30,441 nt of DNA from a virus: positions 1 through 30,441 of IMG/VR virus record IMGVR_UViG_3300020183_002696. One strand, written 5' to 3'. A program made the position numbers and the translations under genes. Under the pieces are notes generated by a model, which worked only from the letters and a program-made list of their open reading frames with translations, had not been told where the DNA came from and did no database searches. Shown piece by piece: positions 1 through 8,252 of this stretch (position 1 is its first letter; each line of letters opens with the position of its first letter).

Positions 1-1631
1 GGCTTGTGTTCACACCAGTGACGCTGATACGCAAGCCACAACTCAAGGTGCTCAATAGCAGTCATGTCGTTGCGGGTAACAGAACCCACAGCCTTCATGG
101 GAAACGAGAACACCATTGTGTGGTCAGGACGCATATTGCACGGCTCGTGTGGGAACCCCTTGTCAATCATAAACTGACACAGGGGGTCTTTACGGTCAGC
201 ACGAACGGTGCGAATGTAGTACTCGTTGTGTCGTGCGTGAATACCGCTTGCAGAATCAGTCAACTGCGATACCGTTCCGCTTGGCTTTACACAAGTAATA
301 GCAGCCGCAGGATTGATGCCAATCTTCTTTGCCCACTCCTTGTTGGTAGCCACTGCTTCCCCCTTCAGGGTTTCAAGCAAACGGTTCAGGGTTTCTCCCT
401 GCTTACGCATAAGTGGATTGTCAAGAATACCTGTAAGCGAAACACCAAGCAGGGCTTCCTCTTCACAGTTCTTCTTCCACTCACTAGACAGGTACGGGAA
501 GTGGGTAAGTGACGCTTGCCATGTGCCAAGAATAGCAGCAAGACGAACCTTACGCTTCAGGGATTCAGGAGTGTCGTCCTTGCGAACAATTACTTCGCTC
601 AGATTGCAGAACTCCTTGTCGCGTAGAATAATTTCTGAACACGGATTGGTTCCAAACTCGTAAGACGAATCACGGCGGTCGCCTAGTTTAGACACAGTCT
701 TTTCACACGCTTCACGATTAAAAATACCACGCTCGCCACTCTTGGAGTTGTACAGAGACAGCCACTCCTCCATGAATGTGCCAATCTCGGGCTTCTCCTT
801 GTACGCAACACTGTTGTTGGCTAGTGCCCGCTGTGGGTTCTCGTTCCACCACGCACCACTCTTGGCATTACGCATACGCTCGTCTGTGAGATTGGACAAG
901 GAGATAAGAGCAGACCGACGCACACCACCCACAACCACCACCTCTGCAACCTTGCAAATAATATCGTGGCACTCCATAGAGGTGAGTTTGCGTCCTACTG
1001 CTCGCTTGAATGTGTCTACGGTGAAAGTGAACAGTTCCTCTAGCGGACGAGGCCCACTTGCACGACCACCAAAAGTCTTGAGACGAGCACCCGCAGGGCG
1101 AATCTTGCTCAAATCCCACGACGGAATCTGCCCACCAATCAGCAGCGACACTAGTTCACGATACGCCTTTGCCCAGCCCTCTTTGGAGTCCTTGACCACA
1201 ATTACAGTATCGCTGCTGCTGAACTGCTCTGAAATGGTGGGGAGTTTCTCCACATACTGACGCTCCACGGAGAAGCCAACACCTGTACCGCACATCAGCA
1301 CATACAGGATTTCATCAAACGCACGAACCTTGTTGACTGCCACATACGAGCAGTTGTAGCCTGCGGTGTTGTCACGACGGAGTGCTTCGCCTGCGGTCAT
1401 CAGAGAACGCATGGACGGCATGATTTCAAGATTCAGAACCGCTTCACGAAGTTCTTCACGAGTGGTCTTGGGAATCTTGACACCCTTCTCGTTCCAGTGC
1501 TCGTCAAAGAACGCGAAATAACGGTCAACCGTTTCTTCCCATGTTTCGCGTCTGCCTTCGCTTTCAAGCCAGCGAGAATATCTTGAAAGATGAATAAAAG
1601 ACTGGTACTGAGTGGGAAGACTCTTGCTCAT
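1..1631 (-). CDS. nrdJ: Adenosylcobalamin-dependent ribonucleoside-triphosphate reductase (class II), C-terminus cut off by window edge
   Basis: This gene reads leftward off the window, so only the first 543 codons are present of a protein usually about 740 residues long. The monomeric class II enzyme reduces ribonucleoside triphosphates to deoxynucleotides with coenzyme B12. The conserved cysteines are visible: C94 in NCSYVAV, and C331 (NPCSEI) and C342 (FCNL), which are 11 residues apart like the radical and redox cysteines of the Lactobacillus enzyme. Further family blocks are MCGTGVGFS, GERGIFNREA, LLGVSLTGIL and CVKPSGTVSQL. The ATG at 1631 is preferred because GGAGG lies 6 bases upstream. 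An in-frame ATG at 1643 would overlap that ribosome site. With thyX and dut it supplies DNA precursors. The family call is firm; only the C-terminus is unseen. Confidence 0.95.
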   Translation of the reverse strand, partial: MSKSLPTQYQSFIHLSRYSRWLESEGRRETWEETVDRYFAFFDEHWNEKGVKIPKTTREELREAVLNLEIMPSMRSLMTAGEALRRDNTAGYNCSYVAVNKVRAFDEILYVLMCGTGVGFSVERQYVEKLPTISEQFSSSDTVIVVKDSKEGWAKAYRELVSLLIGGQIPSWDLSKIRPAGARLKTFGGRASGPRPLEELFTFTVDTFKRAVGRKLTSMECHDIICKVAEVVVVGGVRRSALISLSNLTDERMRNAKSGAWWNENPQRALANNSVAYKEKPEIGTFMEEWLSLYNSKSGERGIFNREACEKTVSKLGDRRDSSYEFGTNPCSEIILRDKEFCNLSEVIVRKDDTPESLKRKVRLAAILGTWQASLTHFPYLSSEWKKNCEEEALLGVSLTGILDNPLMRKQGETLNRLLETLKGEAVATNKEWAKKIGINPAAAITCVKPSGTVSQLTDSASGIHARHNEYYIRTVRADRKDPLCQFMIDKGFPHEPCNMRPDHTMVFSFPMKAVGSVTRNDMTAIEHLELWLAYQRHWCEHK

Positions 1632-1659
1632 TCGTGCCTCCATTGTTAGGGTTGGTAGA

Positions 1660-1667
1660 GTATTTAG
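1660..1667 (-). promoter_or_regulatory. CTAAATAC box upstream of nrdJ
   Basis: CTAAATAC lies 28 bases before the nrdJ start. It resembles the T4 late promoter box (TATAAATA) and recurs before three other genes. The leader from this box to the start codon also resembles the leader of the Sm-like gene at 11225 (shared ACAATGGAG). Its function is inferred from motif and position only. Confidence 0.4.
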
Positions 1668-1724
1668 CCCCTACCGAGTGCGTCACAGGCAATCAAATAT
1701 GAATTTGAATTTTTAGTTTAAGTT

Positions 1725-1946
1725 TTAAAAATCCGTTGGGTCTACTTCTTCAAACATGTCCACAAAAAGATACGGAACTCGCTTTCCACAGTAGATTCCT
1801 TCAACAATACACCTAGTGGGGTCTTGTGCAATTTCTCCGTAATACACAAAACGGTCATCAGGACGCAATCCGAACGACTCCACTCTGAAATCATTCAGCA
1901 TATCTGATTTTATTTTAACAATAGAAAGTGGTCGTGGGTTTGCCAT
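1725..1946 (-). CDS. Small protein of unknown function (73 aa)
   Basis: I do not recognise this protein. It is a 73-residue soluble-looking product with no signal peptide or membrane segment. It has a mixed basic N-terminal half and an acidic C-terminus ending FEEVDPTDF. It starts with ATG 11 bases after the fibre gene at 1958-3052 and ends about 57 bases before the putative nrdJ promoter box, so it is probably the last gene of the fibre transcription unit. Co-transcription with virion genes suggests a late or structural accessory role, but nothing in the sequence proves that. Coding is supported by tight spacing and the lack of any competing frame. Confidence 0.65.
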   Translation of the reverse strand: MANPRPLSIVKIKSDMLNDFRVESFGLRPDDRFVYYGEIAQDPTRCIVEGIYCGKRVPYLFVDMFEEVDPTDF

Positions 1947-1957
1947 AGATTATTTCC

Positions 1958-3052
1958 TTATGCAAACAGTTTCATGTCTCTGTTTAGTGGTCTTCGTATT
2001 CTTGCCCCAATATAATCCACACGAATCAGTCTGCTAGTTGCGGTTGCAACCGAACCAGTTTTTCCTATCAAGCAACCTGGATTGAGGTAGTCTGTAGTGG
2101 CTGTGGGATACCTAGCAGAATTTGATGGTGCTGCTGTTCCGCCAGAAACACCAGCGGTGGTGTCATTAAGAATTTCCCAAGTAGTGGTAATGGTTCCGCT
2201 AGTATCTCTTTCCACACACATATAAGTTCTGTATATGGTGCTTGTGGAAAAAGCAACACCTGTATTAATTCTTTCTTCTGCTCCATCGTTTCTAAACACT
2301 ACTTGAAATGTGGTTTCGTTGAGTGTTCCATTGTAAACTCTGTTGAAATAGATTCCATCATTTGGGATAACATTTGTCCAAGTGTCTGCAAAACCTATTC
2401 GGGTGTCTGTTGTTTGGGATGTTACATCAGTGTCAGTCATAAACCGACACTCCAATTCGTACTTGGTGATATAGCCAGTGCTTGGGGTTGGTATTCCAGG
2501 TAAAAGGCTTGCGTGCAACAAACCTCCTGCGTATCCTGTGGTGTTTGAAGTTGTTCCTGTGATAAAGTTTATTACTCCATTACACTTATCAAATCCGTAA
2601 CTGGTAGTGCTGGTTGTGCTTATTGTGAAAGCACCACCGTTCGCGTTTGCACCCAACCATTCGCCTTGTGCTATGGACGAGGAAAAGTTGTTGCTTGTAA
2701 AATCCGTGAACGCAACAAAGTCGCTTTGTGCTGTGGAGCCTGAGCGGGACTCGTGCCTTTGCAGGAATACACTTTGGTTTTTTATTGTGCCTGTTGCACC
2801 ATTAAAGGAACCAACTCCAATAACTGCACCTGTTGAGCCGTTAAAACTGTTTACTAGATTTGGTGCAAAAATATTTGAAGAAAATGTTGCACCGCTAGCA
2901 CTAACTCCTCCACTCATGGTGACAAGACCAGTGAATGTAGCACCTTCGGTGGTTTTTACTCGTATACCACCCTCTTCTTCAATAATCAATTCCGCAGTAA
3001 GACCCGTGGAGTAGCCACCTACAGATACGAATGGAACAATTGTGTCAGCCAT
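1958..3052 (-). CDS. Virion fibre or appendage protein with FNGxTGA repeats
   Basis: This 364-residue protein is rich in Ser, Thr, Gly and Asn and poor in charge in its N-terminal third, as is usual for phage fibres. It carries two copies of an (S)FNGxTG(A/T)(V/I) motif (near residues 69-90), the same motif found five times in the next gene, so the two are related. Residues of about 95 to 360 look like a beta-rich C-terminal domain, perhaps a lectin-like receptor-binding head. It follows the gene at 3065 by 12 bases and is likely co-transcribed with it and with the collagen-like gene. The exact position in the particle cannot be determined from sequence. Confidence 0.75.
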   Translation of the reverse strand: MADTIVPFVSVGGYSTGLTAELIIEEEGGIRVKTTEGATFTGLVTMSGGVSASGATFSSNIFAPNLVNSFNGSTGAVIGVGSFNGATGTIKNQSVFLQRHESRSGSTAQSDFVAFTDFTSNNFSSSIAQGEWLGANANGGAFTISTTSTTSYGFDKCNGVINFITGTTSNTTGYAGGLLHASLLPGIPTPSTGYITKYELECRFMTDTDVTSQTTDTRIGFADTWTNVIPNDGIYFNRVYNGTLNETTFQVVFRNDGAEERINTGVAFSTSTIYRTYMCVERDTSGTITTTWEILNDTTAGVSGGTAAPSNSARYPTATTDYLNPGCLIGKTGSVATATSRLIRVDYIGARIRRPLNRDMKLFA

Positions 3053-3064
3053 TGGATTCCCCTA

Positions 3065-4522
3065 TTACACAGGTATTACAGTTTCCACAACTTTGAATGT
3101 GGTGTTGGTGTTGATTGGTGTTGCTCGCAAACGCAGAACTTTACTCCCACCTGCAACAGTTGCTATGGTTGTGGTGTACGAAGAACACAGACTTGACCCC
3201 GAGCGAATCAAGCCGTATTGGGTGTTGTAGGTGTTGGTTCCGTCGTGAATAGCAATTATTTTGAGTGCTTCGTATCCGCTAGAGTGTGAAGCCTGCACAA
3301 AAAACTCAACGCTTCTGTTGATGTCTGCTGCTAAAGCGCCACCATCATACACCTCTACGCTTGCAATAATTTGATTGGCGGCTGTGGTTACCAAAGCGGT
3401 GCTTGTTGTGTCAATAAGTGCAGCAGCAGCACCAATTACCACGCTACCAGTCGCTACGACGCTTCCTGTTGCAATATTTGTTGTTGAAATGGATGGGCTA
3501 AGTGTAATCAATCCACTCTGGTCATCAACAGTAATGGCTGTTCCGTTGCCTGCACCGCCCCAATCACCAATATAGGTGATACTGTTTGCGCCGTCACCGT
3601 TTGCACTGGAGTTTAGATACAGAGTTCCACCCACTCCTCCTGTAGTGGATAAAACAGAATCAGTCTGTAATCCTGATGAGAATACTGTGTTAGCAGAGAA
3701 TGTGCCGCCTGCGGATGAAATTCCTGCTGTGAATATGGTAAGACTACTGAATGTTCCGCCTGCTGAAGATATTCCTGAATTGAATGAGTTCAGTGCGGTG
3801 AAGGTGTTGGTTCCACCCACCGTGACACCTGTGACTGCACCTGTTAATCCGTTGAATGACTGCACACCAATATTGGTAATAGTAACCGCACCAGTAGCCG
3901 CACTAATACTGATACCTGTTCCTGCCGCTGCGGAAGACACACCTTGAACCGCACCTGTGAGTCCGTTGAATGATGTAATATAATTTACAAATGATATTGC
4001 ACCAGTTTGTCCGTTCCAAGACGAGACACCCTGAATCGCACCAGTCAGTCCATTAAAAGAATGCACACCAGTATTTGAAACAACAACTGCACCTGTGGTG
4101 GGAGAGACTAGTATTCCATTACCAGACCCCGATACAGATGATACATCACCACCCGATGAAGCAATAGTAAATGTGTTTCCGCTCTGTGTAATGGTGATAT
4201 TTGTTCCTGCTGTTATGCCTATCGCACCCGTCAACCCATTAAAGGTGCTGACATAAGACGCAGTGGTTCCCAAGAAACCCGAAGACACCGCAGAGAAATA
4301 ATCTTTTACCGCACCAAGTGTGGGAATCTGATAGGTCAGTCCTGCGTTAATCCCCGCAGAAGCACCACAAACACCCGCACCCACCCAAACAGGAGTGTTT
4401 CCGCTGCCCTTGCCCATCCAAAAAGTATTATTAGAGTGGTTGAAAACTGGCTCACCAAGAGTGAGTCCTGACCCCGATGTTGGATTTACTGTGCTTTTCT
4501 TTAGTGAAATTTCAATAGCCAT
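3065..4522 (-). CDS. Virion fibre protein with five FNGxTGA repeats
   Basis: This 485-residue protein begins MAIEISLKKS and has an N-terminal segment of about 90 residues (GEPVFNHSNNTFWMG, then IPTLGAVKDYF) of a kind common at the particle-attaching end of phage fibres. Residues 93-232 hold five copies of (S)(F/W)NGxTGA(I/V), followed by GISSAGGTFS repeats at about 250-275. The C-terminal 200 residues look like a beta-structured domain. The ATG has GAGGAAA upstream and a CTAAATAC box 14 bases before it, so it may have its own late transcript. The role (host binding or attachment shaft) is inferred from composition and neighbours. Confidence 0.75.
   Translation of the reverse strand: MAIEISLKKSTVNPTSGSGLTLGEPVFNHSNNTFWMGKGSGNTPVWVGAGVCGASAGINAGLTYQIPTLGAVKDYFSAVSSGFLGTTASYVSTFNGLTGAIGITAGTNITITQSGNTFTIASSGGDVSSVSGSGNGILVSPTTGAVVVSNTGVHSFNGLTGAIQGVSSWNGQTGAISFVNYITSFNGLTGAVQGVSSAAAGTGISISAATGAVTITNIGVQSFNGLTGAVTGVTVGGTNTFTALNSFNSGISSAGGTFSSLTIFTAGISSAGGTFSANTVFSSGLQTDSVLSTTGGVGGTLYLNSSANGDGANSITYIGDWGGAGNGTAITVDDQSGLITLSPSISTTNIATGSVVATGSVVIGAAAALIDTTSTALVTTAANQIIASVEVYDGGALAADINRSVEFFVQASHSSGYEALKIIAIHDGTNTYNTQYGLIRSGSSLCSSYTTTIATVAGGSKVLRLRATPINTNTTFKVVETVIPV
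3827..4246 (-). repeat. Five FNGxTGA coding repeats in a fibre gene
   Basis: Residues 93-232 of the fibre protein contain five copies of a short motif, F/W-N-G-x-T-G-A-I/V, at irregular spacing of about 15 to 65 residues. Three copies are followed by (I/V)QGVSS or a near match. Two more copies occur in the adjacent fibre gene. The DNA of the copies is similar but not identical, so this is an old protein-level repeat rather than a recent tandem duplication. Confidence 0.75.
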
Positions 4523-4536
4523 AGGTTTCCTCTACG

Positions 4537-4544
4537 GTATTTAG
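4537..4544 (-). promoter_or_regulatory. CTAAATAC box upstream of fibre gene
   Basis: CTAAATAC sits in the 23-base gap between the collagen-like gene and the fibre gene, 14 bases before the ATG. It has nearly the same arrangement (box, 14 bases containing GAGGAAA, ATG) as the box before the GIY-YIG gene. It is a candidate late promoter. The short distance to the start codon would leave a very short leader. Confidence 0.4.
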
Positions 4545-4545
4545 G

Positions 4546-6318
4546 TCATTCCGCAACAGTCAAAAGCCCACCATCCACACTAGAAACCGCGTCGCCTTTT
4601 GCCCCCTGTGCACCCGCAGGCACATACAACACAGAAAACCGTTCGCCTTCGTTGGGTACACCACCAGTAGCAGAGCCGTCAGTTCCCGACGACCATGTTA
4701 ACGAATAGCAAGTTGTTGCACCGCTGTACGCACCTATTCTGCCTATGCTTCCAGTACGATACACGGATATGAGATTTCTGTCCATGCTTTGCAGATACAG
4801 AACACCTCGGAAAGCCGCAACTCCAGAACCTGGAATACTTATAAAGAGTTCAAAAATATTTGAACGGTCTATTCCGTGGTAGTCTGTTCCAGAGAAGAAC
4901 AGGGTATTTGAACCACCGTGTGGTGTAGATATTGAGTGATTTCCTGACACATATCCAGAACCAAAACTAATGCCGCTGTTGGCTGATGGGCCTGTTCCAA
5001 TAGCGGTGTACAGGTATTGGAATCCGTATGCTCCTGTTACCCCTTGTGGACCTTGTGAGCCAGTTGCACCCGCAGGACCAGTTGGGCCAGTTGCTCCTGT
5101 GGAGCCGCCACCGCCAGATATGTTTATTGTGACTTTGCCGCCAACTTTGGTAACAGTTGCGACTCCACTTCCTGTGAAATTGATGCCACGGACATCGGGT
5201 GTGATTTTCACCCCATCGTGGTACACAGCCACCTTGCCACCACCACCAGTGGACGCAAGCCAGCCCATGTCTTGTGGAGATACCTTGCCACCACCCAAAA
5301 TCTTTTTCAGAATACGGTCAAGGCGAGCCTCGTCAATGGCTACAGATTTTTCACTTGGGTCGTAGACTAGTGGGAACTTGGCAGTTAGTAAACCGCTATC
5401 GCCTTGTTCACCCTTTTCGCCCCGTTCGCCTTGTTCACCACGGTCGCCCTTGTCGCCCTTTAGTCCCCTCTCCCCCACTCGTCCCGCTTTACCGTCCGCA
5501 CCCGCCTTGCCGTCTTTTCCGTCTTTGCCGTCTTTTCCTGCAAGCCCTGGAATTCCATGTTCGCCCTTATCGCCTTTAGCACCCTTTTCGCCCCGTTCAC
5601 CGCGAGCACCGTTTTCGCCACGGTCGCCCTTGTCGCCTTTCTCACCCGTTTCACCACGCTCGCCCTTGTCGCCTGTATCGCCCTTTGGGCCCTGCTCGCC
5701 GCGTTCGCCTTGTTCACCGCGTTCTCCTTTCTCGCCACGCTCACCGTCTTTGCCGTCTTTTCCAGGTTCGCCCTTGTCGCCTGGCCACCCGTTCCATCCT
5801 GTTTCACCACGGTCGCCCTTTTCACCCCGTTCGCCCCGTTCACCACGGTCGCCTCTGTCTCCCTTTTGTGGAACAAGCCCTGCAATTTCTGAAAGCACAG
5901 TAGCCAAGCCCTTGCGGAACTCGCTGAACTGTGCCTCTGTAATGTACACATGCGGTGGCGGTGGAGGGATAAACTCTTCGCCCTCACTCAACACCACGGT
6001 TTGTGGTGTGGGCTGCACATACTCAAACAGGGTGTCTACTACACCTGTGTCCGCAGACAGCACCACCGCACGACCGCGTGGGTCAAGAAAGCAATGCTCG
6101 CCAAGCCCGTCACCAATTTTCAAAATATACGGATTACTTGCGGCTGCTTGGGTTTGGGAAATGTAAGTAAAGGTGTCACCAATAGAGTAACTAGTGCCCT
6201 TGACGCGATGAGTCAGGGTAAACTGCGACCCAAAGCCGTAACGCCCCTCCGAAAACGGCAGGGGCTTTTGTGGCTCTTGCGAGTCTTTAGACTGTGAGAA
6301 TCGCTTGAACTGTTCCAT
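4546..6318 (-). CDS. Collagen-like virion fibre protein
   Basis: This is a 590-residue fibre protein in four parts. Residues 1-152 form an N-terminal domain with a poly-proline stretch (IPPPPPPHV near 117-124) and a short helix. Residues 153-308 are 52 uninterrupted Gly-X-Y triplets, mostly GER, GEK, GDK, GDR and GKD, expected to form a charge-stabilised triple helix. Residues of about 310-405 are a linker domain, followed by a second, uncharged set of eight triplets (GAT, GPT, GPA, GSQ type). The last 150 residues look like a beta-rich trimeric tip. Phage collagen repeats are known in tail and head fibres. The opposite strand is open for 262 codons here only because of the repeat. Confidence 0.85.
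   Translation of the reverse strand: MEQFKRFSQSKDSQEPQKPLPFSEGRYGFGSQFTLTHRVKGTSYSIGDTFTYISQTQAAASNPYILKIGDGLGEHCFLDPRGRAVVLSADTGVVDTLFEYVQPTPQTVVLSEGEEFIPPPPPHVYITEAQFSEFRKGLATVLSEIAGLVPQKGDRGDRGERGERGEKGDRGETGWNGWPGDKGEPGKDGKDGERGEKGERGEQGERGEQGPKGDTGDKGERGETGEKGDKGDRGENGARGERGEKGAKGDKGEHGIPGLAGKDGKDGKDGKAGADGKAGRVGERGLKGDKGDRGEQGERGEKGEQGDSGLLTAKFPLVYDPSEKSVAIDEARLDRILKKILGGGKVSPQDMGWLASTGGGGKVAVYHDGVKITPDVRGINFTGSGVATVTKVGGKVTINISGGGGSTGATGPTGPAGATGSQGPQGVTGAYGFQYLYTAIGTGPSANSGISFGSGYVSGNHSISTPHGGSNTLFFSGTDYHGIDRSNIFELFISIPGSGVAAFRGVLYLQSMDRNLISVYRTGSIGRIGAYSGATTCYSLTWSSGTDGSATGGVPNEGERFSVLYVPAGAQGAKGDAVSSVDGGLLTVAE
5395..5862 (-). repeat. Collagen-like Gly-X-Y repeat (52 triplets)
   Basis: The 468 bases encode 52 consecutive Gly-X-Y triplets without interruption. 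Acidic residues dominate X and basic residues dominate Y, a pattern that stabilises bacterial and phage triple helices without hydroxyproline. The 9-base periodic DNA is a likely site of length change by slippage or recombination. Confidence 0.9.
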
Positions 6319-6322
6319 CCTA

Positions 6323-7006
6323 TTATGTAGGGCGTACTGTTAGTGCCTTCCACGAGTGGGGATACAGGGGTGCAATGATTTCAGAAATTGCTTTGGCGTA
6401 CTGTTGCACTTCCCACTGTGCGTGTGCGTCAATCCGCTGTGCGTAGATACGGGCAAACGCAGACAGCGAACCTGTCCACCACCATTCCGTATAGGTTCCC
6501 TGTGGCAGTACTGCACGAGCCTGTTCAGGAGCAACCCCACGAGCCAACAGGCGGTTGTATGTGTCAAGGGCTTCCAACACCACACGGTTGTAAATCTCGT
6601 CCATCTCTGCAACCAGTGGCACATCGTCCACAAAATTGCTGCTGCCTTGTTTGGCTCCATCGGTGGGTGCTGCTCGCCATTCAGGAGTGTAGAACTGCGG
6701 CTCGTCTGTGACATAGCGACGAGACACTTCGTTCATAACAAGACCAACTTGATGTTTTCCGAGTTGTGCTCTGATAAAAATTGGAGCCTTGATGCGTAGT
6801 GTGATTTGCGGATGGGCAAACGGTGTCCAGTGGTTGTGTTTAGCCAGATACCCAATAAGTTTTTCGTCCTTGCCGCTGAACTCTTCGCTCTCCTTGTTAA
6901 AGGACACGCGAGCAGCGTTCACCACAGTCAGGTCGTCTCCCATGTGTGACACATATTCCACATGACCACAGTTCAGTACAGAAATAAAGGTTTCACGAGT
7001 TTGCAT
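6323..7006 (-). CDS. thyX: Flavin-dependent thymidylate synthase
   Basis: ThyX makes dTMP from dUMP using FAD, NADPH and methylene-tetrahydrofolate. Its 227 residues match the family length. Visible motifs are VNAARVSF near residue 30, the FAHPQITLRIKAPIFIRAQL block, and the signature region KHQVGLVMNEVSRRY. The signature ends in the conserved NExSRRY, but the usual RHR start of the motif (RHRx7S) is replaced by KHQ or HQV, a divergence I believe is also seen in other phage ThyX proteins. The C-terminal WTGSLSAFARIYAQRIDAHAQWEVQQYA matches the nucleotide-binding end. It lies 6 bases downstream of the small gene at 7013-7258, in the replication transcript. Confidence 0.93.
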   Translation of the reverse strand: MQTRETFISVLNCGHVEYVSHMGDDLTVVNAARVSFNKESEEFSGKDEKLIGYLAKHNHWTPFAHPQITLRIKAPIFIRAQLGKHQVGLVMNEVSRRYVTDEPQFYTPEWRAAPTDGAKQGSSNFVDDVPLVAEMDEIYNRVVLEALDTYNRLLARGVAPEQARAVLPQGTYTEWWWTGSLSAFARIYAQRIDAHAQWEVQQYAKAISEIIAPLYPHSWKALTVRPT

Positions 7007-7012
7007 GGTGGG

Positions 7013-7258
7013 CTATCCGTAGAATTCGTCGTCTTCGTTTTGCTCGGGGTTCTCGTCGTCGGTTTGGTCTTCAGAGTCAATCTCTTCCAGTTCAAATCCT
7101 TCAAGTTCAACTCCTGTCAAGTCTTCAGCGTATTCCACCGCCCGCTTGTACAGTTCAGGGTTGGTGTTCTTTACATACTCTAGAATTGCAAAAGCGTATG
7201 CAATAACAGGATGCTTGAAACTGTGTGCGTCTTTGTCGTTGTATTCGTCTTCGCTCAT
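7013..7258 (-). CDS. Small acidic protein of unknown function (81 aa)
   Basis: I do not recognise this 81-residue protein. It begins MSEDEYNDK, contains a short helical segment (HPVIAYAFAILEYVKN) and ends in a strongly acidic tail of about 30 residues rich in E and D. The ATG at 7258 is chosen because it is one base from the primase stop codon and has AAGGG upstream. A longer reading from 7324 would lie inside primase. Acidic tails of this kind occur in DNA-mimic and single-strand-binding accessory proteins, but that is only a suggestion based on composition and on its place between primase and thyX. Confidence 0.7.
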   Translation of the reverse strand: MSEDEYNDKDAHSFKHPVIAYAFAILEYVKNTNPELYKRAVEYAEDLTGVELEGFELEEIDSEDQTDDENPEQNEDDEFYG

Positions 7259-7259
7259 A

Positions 7260-8252
7260 TTACACCCTTTTCCATTGACTCCATTTGAGACGAGCCTCCA
7301 TACCGCTGCACGAGTATCTATCAATCTCGTCCTGTACTTGTTGTGCGGACTTGCCTGAAAGCACCATATCGTTAATATCTTTTTCTAGAACTCCAGAACC
7401 CCACACGCAGACCGTATAGCCGTTTTCAATGGCTTCTCGCGTGGCTTCAACAATTTCTCGGTTACGCGGCTCGTTGTCCAAAACAACAACCACATCCCTG
7501 AAACGAGACACCACATCTCCCAACTCGCTGCCTGCAAAAGCAATACCATTATCCAAAAATACAGAATCAATCGGGCCTTCTGTTGCGTAAACTCGCCGTG
7601 AGTAATCAACTGTGTCGCCTCCAAAAAACATTCTGCCGTCCTTGGCGAACTTCACGGTAATGTATCGTATAGCACTCTTGGAGCCTCCAACGGCTCGTCC
7701 TTGCACTCCAAGCAGTTCTCCGCTCTTGTTCAGGAACGGAATGACGATACGCTCGTCATTAGGAACGGTTGTATATGTAGGGTCAATGCCACGAACCCAA
7801 TCACCAAACGATTCGCAAAAATAGAATCGGTCTAGGCGGGGAATGGCTCGCCCTGTGCAGTACCGATGGGCAGCATGGGCAGCATCCAATTCTGAAATAC
7901 GCGGAAGGGTTATCCGTATTGCCTTTTGTGCAATAACTGTTTCGTCAGGCTTGGTGTAGTTGGAGTGCCCGTTCTCGCCGTTACGCCACCGCTCTAGTGC
8001 GTACTCACGACACAGCACAGGAGCCACAATCTCCAAGAACTTGTACATGGTGTGCCCAATACCGCAGTTGTGGCACTTGTAGTAGTAGTCGTTCTTCTTG
8101 GGAAAGAAAAACCCACGAGCCTTGTTCTTGTTCTTTTGTGAATCACCACACAGAGGGCATCGTGCGTTTGCCAAATTGGCACTCTTCCACTTGAACTTTT
8201 GTAGTTGTGGCGACACCAAGTTAATGTATTTTTTGTCAATCAGGATAGACAT
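7260..8252 (-). CDS. DNA primase, T4 gp61-like
   Basis: This 330-residue protein makes RNA primers for lagging-strand synthesis with the helicase encoded just upstream. A zinc ribbon is formed by C32, C35, C60 and C63 in RCPLCGDSQKN and KCHNCG, followed by the GHTMYKFLE segment. A Toprim-type catalytic core follows, with VYATEGPIDSVFLDNG (conserved Glu) near residue 220 and VVVVLDNEPRN (acidic metal ligands) near 250. T4 gp61 has the same order and similar length (342). The start codon directly abuts the helicase stop codon, so the pair is translationally coupled. Confidence 0.92.
   Translation of the reverse strand: MSILIDKKYINLVSPQLQKFKWKSANLANARCPLCGDSQKNKNKARGFFFPKKNDYYYKCHNCGIGHTMYKFLEIVAPVLCREYALERWRNGENGHSNYTKPDETVIAQKAIRITLPRISELDAAHAAHRYCTGRAIPRLDRFYFCESFGDWVRGIDPTYTTVPNDERIVIPFLNKSGELLGVQGRAVGGSKSAIRYITVKFAKDGRMFFGGDTVDYSRRVYATEGPIDSVFLDNGIAFAGSELGDVVSRFRDVVVVLDNEPRNREIVEATREAIENGYTVCVWGSGVLEKDINDMVLSGKSAQQVQDEIDRYSCSGMEARLKWSQWKRV

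Noticed and set aside
6-1260. Several open frames on the plus strand in the first 1.3 kb
   Set aside because: The minus strand encodes class II ribonucleotide reductase with all catalytic cysteines; it has no stop inside the window because it runs off the left edge.
1680-1725. Possible terminator downstream of the fibre genes
   Set aside because: The stretch is AT-rich with a weak CAAAT/ATTTG hairpin but no GC-rich stem followed by a T run on the minus strand.
3827-4246. Tandem repeat or CRISPR-like array
   Set aside because: The repeated DNA is coding, irregularly spaced and imperfect; it corresponds to FNGxTGA protein motifs.
5378-6166. Long open frame of 262 codons on the plus strand rich in Ser-Pro
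   Set aside because: It is the antisense shadow of the collagen repeat; the 9-base period keeps the opposite strand free of stops. The minus strand has clear domains, a start and coupling to neighbours.
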